NCBI GenBank assembly: GCA_002391525.1
Contig: DGFE01000094.1
Location: forward strand, 1-9,893
Reading direction: 5' to 3'
Length of the DNA stretch: 9,893 bases
Origin: Competibacteraceae bacterium UBA3908
Lineage (GTDB): Bacteria > Pseudomonadota > Gammaproteobacteria > Competibacterales > Competibacteraceae
The notes beneath the pieces are model-generated. The model had not been told where the DNA came from, ran no database searches, and saw only the letters and a program-made list of their open reading frames with translations. The translations under genes and the position numbers were made by a program. Within the stretch, counting starts at the first letter, position 1. Each line of letters opens with the position of its first letter. This document shows, one piece after another, positions 5,922 to 9,893 of this stretch.

Positions 5922-6308
5922 CTACGCCGCTCCCGGGTCGAAGCGTTCGAGTTGCAGTCCCTGGACCGCGCTAAAGTGCTTGGTATTCGCCGTGAGGACA
6001 GTGAGTTGGTGTTCCAGCCCGGTGGCGGCGATCAGGGCGTCACCCACTTGCAGGCCGTGAGAGAGCGCCAGCGTCTCCATTAAGAGGGTGGCGCGTTCGG
6101 TGATCGCGGGCGTGAGCGGTAGCCGCTCGGCTTGCCGCATGGCAAGACTCTTTTGCAAGGCCAGCAGTTCGCGACGGTCGCGCATTCCCTGCACTAATTC
6201 CAGGTAGGTGATCGCTGAAAGAATCAGTTTGGGAAGTTGATCCAGGCGTTGTGTGGCTTTGGGGTAGCCGCGCAGGTGCCAGATCAGTACATCCGTATCG
6301 ACCAGCAT
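5922..6308 (-). CDS. vapC: PIN-domain toxin VapC
   Basis: This 128-residue protein starts MLVDTDVLIWHLRG. The PIN active site is complete: D4 and D6 at the N-terminus, E37 in TYLELVQG, D90 in VGDALIAATG, and the TANTKHF motif at residues 107-112. The family cleaves specific tRNA or rRNA sites when free of its antitoxin. It starts three bases after the antitoxin stop. It belongs to a different PIN branch from the toxin at 3712 (only the fold signature is shared), so it is a separate acquisition rather than another duplicate. It lies between pilA and the TfpX/TfpZ-like gene, which are normally neighbours. Confidence 0.92.
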   Translation of the reverse strand: MLVDTDVLIWHLRGYPKATQRLDQLPKLILSAITYLELVQGMRDRRELLALQKSLAMRQAERLPLTPAITERATLLMETLALSHGLQVGDALIAATGLEHQLTVLTANTKHFSAVQGLQLERFDPGAA

Positions 6309-6311
6309 GAT

Positions 6312-6578
6312 TCAACCTGGGTTGCGCGAACCGTCACGGTGGTAACGAGGAGCGCGCAAGCGCCGCGCGAACGCCTCGACATCCGTGGTCTCGTCGTAAT
6401 CTTGCCAGATGCCGAAAGCCGGGTCGTCGGTGGTGAAGGAAGTTGTTTCCTCGGCAGACGTCGAGGCTTCCGTGGCGATCCGTACCGTCACGGTTTGTTC
6501 GGGCCGCGCCTGGAGACGCCGCGCCCATTCCGATGGCAAGTCGCTTGCCTTCAGATGTTCGATGACTAAAGTGCTCAT
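6312..6578 (-). CDS. vapB: VapB-type antitoxin
   Basis: The start at 6578 (MSTLVIEHLKASDLP) gives 88 residues; the longer frame to 6635 adds residues that overlap the promoter and is rejected. The C-terminus has the toxin-binding pattern of VapB antitoxins of this class: DDPAFGIWQDYDETTDVEAF followed by RRLRAPRYHRDG, where the F-G-I-W and R-L-R.PR residues are expected to thread into the VapC active site. The N-terminal part should form the DNA-binding dimer that represses the operon. It is translated just ahead of vapC with a three-base gap. The ribosome binding site is weak (AGAGAACG). Confidence 0.88.
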   Translation of the reverse strand: MSTLVIEHLKASDLPSEWARRLQARPEQTVTVRIATEASTSAEETTSFTTDDPAFGIWQDYDETTDVEAFARRLRAPRYHRDGSRNPG

Positions 6579-6609
6579 GGTTTCGTTCTCTGTGTGCTTC
6601 ACGCATATC

Positions 6610-6615
6610 ATCATA
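6610..6615 (-). promoter_or_regulatory. Candidate -10 element for vapBC
   Basis: On the minus strand TATGAT lies about 32 bases before the vapB start. The -35 is unclear: TTGTCG is only 14 bases upstream, and TCATTG at 17 bases is a poor match. The surrounding sequence repeats ATGAT/GATAT, as might suit autoregulation. This is a weak call. Confidence 0.3.
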
Positions 6616-6708
6616 CCGAAAAATACCAACGACAATGAGCGGATCGGATACTGCGCGCTGGACGGCTCAACCGCCGCCGACCCAGCACATTGGGCTTGGC
6701 TAAAGGCA

Positions 6709-6737
6709 AAACAAAAACCCCCGGTTTGGCCGGGGGC
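6709..6737 (-). terminator. Intrinsic terminator of pilA
   Basis: Read on the minus strand, CCCCCGG (6736-6730) pairs perfectly with CCGGGGG (6724-6718) around a CCAAA loop, followed by TTTTTGTTTT. It lies about 26-45 bases beyond the pilA stop codon. The strong GC stem and U tract make it a convincing rho-independent terminator that separates pilA transcription from vapBC. Confidence 0.9.
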
Positions 6738-6762
6738 TTTGTATTCTTAAGTCAGCCGAGGA

Positions 6763-7296
6763 TTAACGGCATTCGTTCGGGGCATACTTATCCAACAACT
6801 TACCACCGGTAACGGTTGCCAAGCCACGGGCAGCCGAAAGCGTTCCGCCGACAGCGGCGCAACCCCAGTCCACCGTGCCGGTAGTAGCGGCGGCAATTGC
6901 GGCAGCAAGTTGCACGGGAGCACCACCAGCCTGGATGTAAGGCGTCAGAGAAAGGGTGTCCTGACCAGGCACGATACCCACGTTAGCAGCATTGTAGGTG
7001 ATGATGATTTCACCAGTCACACCGTTAACTTGGATGGAGGTCACGTACTTGCTCGTTGCGCCAGCACCGCCGGCCTGAGCGTTGAAGGTATTGGCCGCAG
7101 CCAGCAGATCTGCAGCAGTAGTGGCGTTTTGCGCGACGGTCTGCTTGGCGTCAGCCGCCAGGTTCAGACCTTCCGTGATCCGGGCGCGAATCGTGTAATC
7201 CTGATACGCCGGAATCGCGATGGCGGCCAGGATACCGATGATCGCCACGACGATCATGAGTTCGATCAGGGTGAAGCCTTTTTGGAACTTCTTCAT
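6763..7296 (-). CDS. pilA: Type IVa major pilin PilA
   Basis: This 177-residue prepilin is the subunit of type IV pili, used for twitching motility, adhesion and DNA uptake. The six-residue basic leader MKKFQK ends at G7; PilD should cut before F8 and methylate it. The mature N-terminus FTLIELMIVVAIIGILAAIA is the classic assembly helix, with Glu5 of the mature protein (E12) present. The globular domain is Ala/Gly-rich, and C146 and C176 can form the C-terminal disulfide loop. It has AAGGAG seven bases before its ATG, a sigma-54 type promoter and a strong terminator, so it is a monocistronic, highly expressed unit. Type IVa rather than IVb is inferred from the short leader. Confidence 0.97.
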   Translation of the reverse strand: MKKFQKGFTLIELMIVVAIIGILAAIAIPAYQDYTIRARITEGLNLAADAKQTVAQNATTAADLLAAANTFNAQAGGAGATSKYVTSIQVNGVTGEIIITYNAANVGIVPGQDTLSLTPYIQAGGAPVQLAAAIAAATTGTVDWGCAAVGGTLSAARGLATVTGGKLLDKYAPNECR

Positions 7297-7303
7297 GGGA
7301 TAA

Positions 7304-7309
7304 CTCCTT
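7304..7309 (-). promoter_or_regulatory. pilA ribosome binding site
   Basis: AAGGAG on the minus strand, seven bases before ATG 7296. It is a near-ideal Shine-Dalgarno sequence and fixes the pilA start. Confidence 0.85.
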
Positions 7310-7355
7310 GATACGCTTTGAGATAAAAAACCCGGTTGGGTGTTTGGAAATCATC

Positions 7356-7376
7356 GGGGATCTGCTTTCAATCCCC
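7356..7376 (-). other. Stem-loop at the predicted 5' end of pilA mRNA
   Basis: GGGGAT and ATCCCC form a perfect 6-bp stem with a 9-nt loop. From the -12 element, transcription should start near 7380, so the hairpin would begin within about four bases of the mRNA 5' end. Such 5'-terminal hairpins are known to protect abundant mRNAs from decay; that role here is inference. Confidence 0.5.
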
Positions 7377-7390
7377 TCGCCGCTGACTGT

Positions 7391-7406
7391 TGCAGGGGGT
7401 GTGCCA
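7391..7406 (-). promoter_or_regulatory. Sigma-54 promoter of pilA (-24/-12)
   Basis: On the minus strand the sequence is TGGCAC, five bases, CTGCA, against the consensus TGGCAC-N5-TTGCA: one mismatch, with the invariant GG and GC exactly 12 bases apart. The predicted start is near 7380, giving a leader of about 84 nt. In pseudomonads and relatives pilA is transcribed by RpoN with the response regulator PilR, so the match is biologically expected. Confidence 0.85.
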
Positions 7407-7433
7407 ACGGCTGAAAATCGAATCGATATTTTT

Positions 7434-7446
7434 TAAGTAATTGAAA
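7434..7446 (-). promoter_or_regulatory. Candidate IHF site upstream of pilA
   Basis: TTTCAATTACTTA on the minus strand fits the IHF consensus WATCAANNNNTTR with one mismatch, within an AT-rich tract (about 7420-7470). It lies between the sigma-54 promoter and the TGAC array, where DNA bending would bring the activator to the polymerase. Confidence 0.45.
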
Positions 7447-7510
7447 TAAATTGAAAAATAATTCAACTGTGTCCGGCAAGGCGCGGAGATGGAATCAAAG
7501 ATGGAATAGT

Positions 7511-7547
7511 TGACTTTTTGACGTGACAGCAAATGACGCGGGGTGAC
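7511..7547 (-). promoter_or_regulatory. Phased TGAC array, likely PilR enhancer of pilA
   Basis: TGAC (GTCA on the pilA strand) occurs at 7511, 7519, 7524, 7534 and 7544. The last three are spaced exactly 10 bp, one helical turn, so they lie on one face of the DNA. The array is about 130-165 bp upstream of the predicted start, a normal distance for a sigma-54 enhancer. Known PilR sites contain a TGTC core, which two of these share (TGTCA). Together with the promoter, IHF site and leader this fills most of the 349-base stretch 7297-7645; no gene is seen in it. Confidence 0.55.
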
Positions 7548-7645
7548 AAAAATGGTCAGGGTTGGGTTGGGCGGATCGCGACGCGGCGCTCTCCCCTCGC
7601 ATTGGGAAAAGAAAACCGGGGAGATTGCCGTTCGCGGCCAGCCGC

Positions 7646-7966
7646 TCAGGCCGGCGTCGCCAGCTTGAGGCCGACGATGCCGGCGATGATCAAGGCAACG
7701 CTGAGCAACCGGGCGGGATTGGCCGGCTCGCCAAGCAGCACGATGCCGAGGATCACCGTGCCGACCGCGCCGACTCCAACCCATACGCTGTAGGCGGTGC
7801 CGACCGGCAGCGACTTCATGGCGATGCCCAGCAGCCACAGGCTGATGACCATCGCCGCGGCGGTGCCGAGCGTTGGCCACAAGCGGGTAAAGCCGGCCGT
7901 GTACTTGAGCCCGATGGCCCAGCCAACCTCGAACAGTCCGGCAAGAACCAGAATCACCCAAGCCAT
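7646..7966 (-). CDS. gdx: Guanidinium exporter of the small multidrug resistance family (Gdx/SugE)
   Basis: This 106-residue protein with four membrane helices closely follows E. coli Gdx (formerly SugE): MAWVILVLAGLFEVGWAIGL with the essential proton/substrate glutamate E13, then KYTAGFTRLWP, MKSLPVGTAYSVW and GVGAVGTVILGIVLLGEPAN. The Gdx subtype of SMR proteins exports guanidinium ion in exchange for protons as an antiparallel dimer. The Gdx pattern (LPVGTAY.VW.GIGAVG) rather than the EmrE/Qac pattern is present, so export of guanidinium is more likely than drug export. The start at 7966 has GAAGGAAGG just upstream; the frame is open to 8077 but that part is not family-like. I could not find a guanidine riboswitch in the leader. 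It is divergent from rnhB. Confidence 0.93.
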   Translation of the reverse strand: MAWVILVLAGLFEVGWAIGLKYTAGFTRLWPTLGTAAAMVISLWLLGIAMKSLPVGTAYSVWVGVGAVGTVILGIVLLGEPANPARLLSVALIIAGIVGLKLATPA

Positions 7967-8136
7967 ATGCCTTCCTTCGATATTTGTGGGGCTGTCCCCG
8001 GTTGGGGTTGGAGCGGCGGGATCGCGACGGTTCGTGATAACCATCCAGTAACACGTTCGAGGCAAGGTGTCCAGCAACCGGCATTGGCGCTAAACTTCCC
8101 GCCCCTGTCCTTACCTTGCGCAGCCGCGTTCCCGTC

Positions 8137-8724
8137 ATGCCCGACGCTATTCTGATCGCCGGGGTGGACGAAGCGGGGCGCGGCCCGCTGGCCGGTCCCG
8201 TCGTCGCCGCCGCCGTCATCCTCGATCCCGCCCACCCGATTGCGGGTTTGGCCGATTCCAAGAAACTCAGTGCAAACCGGCGCGAACGACTGGCGGTGGA
8301 GATCCGCGCCCGGGCGCTGGCCTGGGCGCTGGGCCGCGCCGAAGCCGCCGAGATCGACCGTGTCAATATACTGCAAGCATCGCTGCTGGCGATGCGGCGG
8401 GCGGTGGCGGCTCTAAGCATCGTTCCGGAACGGGTGCTGGTAGACGGCAACCGCTGTCCGGCGCTGACCTGCCCCTGCCAGGCCATCGTCAAGGGCGACG
8501 CCACCGTACCCGCGATCAGCGCCGCCTCGATTCTGGCCAAGGTGGCGCGGGATGCCGAACTGCGCCGGTTGCACGACCGCTATCCTCGCTACGGTTTCGC
8601 CCAACACAAGGGTTATCCGACCGTCGCCCATCGCGACGCCCTGCGCCGCCACGGCCCCTGCCCGGAACATCGCCGCTCCTTCGCGCCCGTCGCCGCCGCG
8701 CTGCAAACCCTCATCGAGGACTGA
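8137..8724 (+). CDS. rnhB: Ribonuclease HII
   Basis: This 195-residue enzyme removes RNA from RNA-DNA hybrids and nicks at single ribonucleotides in DNA. The four catalytic acids are present at D11 and E12 (AGVDEAGRGPLAG), D103 (VLVDGN) and D121 (VKGDATVPAISAASILAKVARD), each five residues before its E. coli counterpart (D16, E17, D108, D126). The basic C-terminal motif HKGYPT is intact. ATG 8137 is chosen over TTG 8116 because family proteins start a few residues before the first motif; no strong ribosome binding site precedes either. dnaE begins two bases after the stop, the conserved gammaproteobacterial order. lpxB, which usually precedes rnhB, is absent here and gdx lies upstream on the other strand. 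Confidence 0.97.
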   Translation: MPDAILIAGVDEAGRGPLAGPVVAAAVILDPAHPIAGLADSKKLSANRRERLAVEIRARALAWALGRAEAAEIDRVNILQASLLAMRRAVAALSIVPERVLVDGNRCPALTCPCQAIVKGDATVPAISAASILAKVARDAELRRLHDRYPRYGFAQHKGYPTVAHRDALRRHGPCPEHRRSFAPVAAALQTLIED

Positions 8725-8726
8725 CC

Positions 8727-9874
8727 ATGACCGCGCCGTTCGTGCACTTGCGCCTGCATACCGAATACTCGCTGGTGGACGGGCTGATCCGCATCAAGAG
8801 TCTGGTCAGGCAGGTCGCCGCCGCCGGAATGCCCGCCGTGGCGGTGACCGACAGGAGCAATCTGTTCGCCCTGATCAAGTTCTACAAGGCCGCGCTCGCA
8901 GCGGGGATCAAACCCATCGTCGGCGTGGACGCCTGGGTGCGGCGGAGCGGGGAACCGGCGCGACTGGTGTTGCTGTGTCAAAATCTGACCGGTTACCGTC
9001 ACCTGACGCGATTGGTCAGCCGCGGCTTTCTCGAAGGTCAGCAACGCGGCGTCCCGGTCATCGATCACGCCTGGCTGGCGGGCAATACCGACGGCCTGAT
9101 CGCCCTGTCCGGTGGCCGGGAAGGCGAACTGGGACAAGCCTTGCTCAACGACCGCCCGGAGCAGGCCCAAGCCTGGCTGGCGGACTGGCGGCGCCTGTTC
9201 CCGGACCGGTTCTATCTGGAAGTGCAGCGCACCGGTCGATCCCGGGAAGAAGAATATCTGAACGCCGTGGTGGAATTGGCGGCAGCGACGGGGACGCCGG
9301 TGGTGGCGACCAACGAGGTGTGCTTTCTCCAGCGCGAGGATTTCGAGGCGCACGAGGCGCGGGTGTGCATCCACGACGGCGCGACGCTGGACGATCCGCG
9401 CCGACCGCGCCGCTACAGCGACCAGCAGTATTTGCGAACCCCGGCGGAAATGGCGGAACTGTTCGCCGATCTGCCGGAAGCGCTGGAAAACAGCGTCGAA
9501 ATCGCCCGCCGCTGTAATCTGCGCCTGGAACTGGGCAAGAACGTGCTCCCGGACTTCCCGGTGCCGGACGGCATGACCGCCGATGCCTGGTTCTCCGTCC
9601 AGGCCCGCGACGGGCTGGAGCGACGGCTGCGGCGATTGTTCGATCCCGCCGCACCCGATTTCGCCGCCCGCCGCCAGCCCTATGACGAGCGGCTGGAGCG
9701 GGAACTCGGCGTCATCATCCAGATGGGCTTTCCCGGCTATTTCCTGATCGTCGCCGATTTCATCCAGTGGGCGCGGGAACACGGGGTGCCGGTCGGGCCG
9801 GGTCGCGGCTCCGGCGCCGGTTCGCTGGTCGCCTACGCGCTGGGCATCACCGATCTGGATCCGCTGGCCTATGA
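8727..9874 (+). CDS. dnaE: DNA polymerase III alpha subunit (3' partial)
   Basis: The replicative polymerase subunit, cut off by the end of the sequence. ATG 8727 is two bases after the rnhB stop, implying co-transcription. About 382 of ~1,160 residues are visible. The N-terminal PHP domain starts FVHLRLHTEYSLVDGLIRIK and continues through VAVTDRSNLFALIKFYKAAL and GIKPIVGVDA. The polymerase domain begins with ERELGVIIQMGFPGYFLIVADF and VPVGPGRGSGAGSLVAYALG, the highly conserved C-family segment. The catalytic PDFDMDF aspartates would lie just beyond the end. No stop codon is present. The last codons before the window end (reading CLLYTS) are adapter, not protein. Confidence 0.97.
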
Positions 9875-9893
9875 CTGTCTCTTATACACATCT
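9875..9893 (+). other. Tn5/Nextera mosaic-end adapter remnant (artefact)
   Basis: The last 19 bases, CTGTCTCTTATACACATCT, are an exact match to the transposase mosaic-end adapter used in tagmentation libraries. The dnaE protein family does not continue with the residues it encodes. It is untrimmed library sequence at a contig end, not part of the organism. Confidence 0.97.

Noticed and set aside
6312..6635. Longer vapB start at 6635
   Set aside because: It would add 19 residues read through the likely promoter; MSTLVIEHLK at 6578 is the natural antitoxin start.
7324..7346. Terminator-like ACCC/GGGT hairpin plus T-run in the pilA leader
   Set aside because: The stem has only four pairs before a mismatch. 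An attenuator would be plausible only with covariation support.
7631..7645. Terminator after gdx
   Set aside because: GCGG/CCGC is a 4-bp stem and the T-rich stretch begins too far downstream.
7967..8060. Possible guanidine riboswitch ahead of gdx
   Set aside because: Short C/G hairpins exist (CCCC/GGGG), but I found neither the paired ACGR loops of guanidine-II nor the conserved cores of types I or III.
7368..8540. Long minus-strand frame of 390 codons
   Set aside because: It crosses the pilA promoter, gdx in another frame and rnhB antisense, and its translation is Arg/Ser/Ala-rich low complexity. It is a GC-driven shadow.
8552..9782. Long frames of 321 and 389 codons on both strands inside dnaE
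   Set aside because: The dnaE frame encodes an unmistakable DnaE protein throughout this stretch; the other frames have no recognisable domain.

Overview
The window looks like one end of a contig from a GC-rich gammaproteobacterium. Supporting signs are the rnhB-dnaE gene order, a type IVa pilin with a sigma-54 type promoter, TfpX/TfpZ-type and Gdx/SugE proteins, and high-GC coding sequence. A Competibacter-like or purple-sulfur-like lineage would fit, but that is inference. The right edge is technical: the last 19 bases are an exact Tn5/Nextera mosaic-end adapter sequence. The final gene therefore stops because the read or contig stops.

Layout, left to right. (1) Positions 1-2419 (+) hold a surface-polysaccharide block: the 3' part of a membrane-anchored GT2 glycosyltransferase, a lipoprotein of unknown function, and a Wzm-type ABC-2 polysaccharide export permease. 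The expected Wzt ATPase does not follow; an 87-bp imperfect inverted repeat follows instead. (2) Positions 2601-4539 (+) hold a toxin-antitoxin island: a UPF0175/DUF3368 pair, then a DUF2281/PIN (VapBC-like) pair, then a second DUF2281 antitoxin with no toxin. Each DUF2281 gene is preceded by the first ~30 codons of pseG (pseudaminic-acid pathway), 78/80 nt identical between copies. The segment is an imperfect tandem duplication whose second copy has lost the toxin through an inferred 426-bp deletion. (3) Positions 4539-5178 (+) hold an Rpn/YhgA-like nuclease pseudogene. It is broken by a one-base insertion and cut off at its 3' end, where it meets the 3' end of an oppositely oriented pilin-accessory gene. 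(4) Positions 5062-7547 (-) hold a type IV pilus locus: pilA with terminator, leader hairpin, sigma-54 promoter, candidate IHF site and helically phased TGAC enhancer motifs, then a vapBC pair, then a TfpX/TfpZ-like gene with a rewritten C-terminus. (5) Positions 7646-9874 hold a guanidinium exporter gene (gdx/sugE, -) divergent from the housekeeping pair rnhB and dnaE (+, partial).

The main message is a breakpoint-rich boundary between a polysaccharide locus and a pilin locus. It contains three complete toxin-antitoxin pairs, one orphan antitoxin, two pseG stubs, one dead recombination-promoting nuclease and one chimeric pilin-accessory C-terminus within about 4 kb. I see no wholly new system. 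The repeated pseG-stub/antitoxin cassette and the complete pilA regulatory architecture are the most informative observations.
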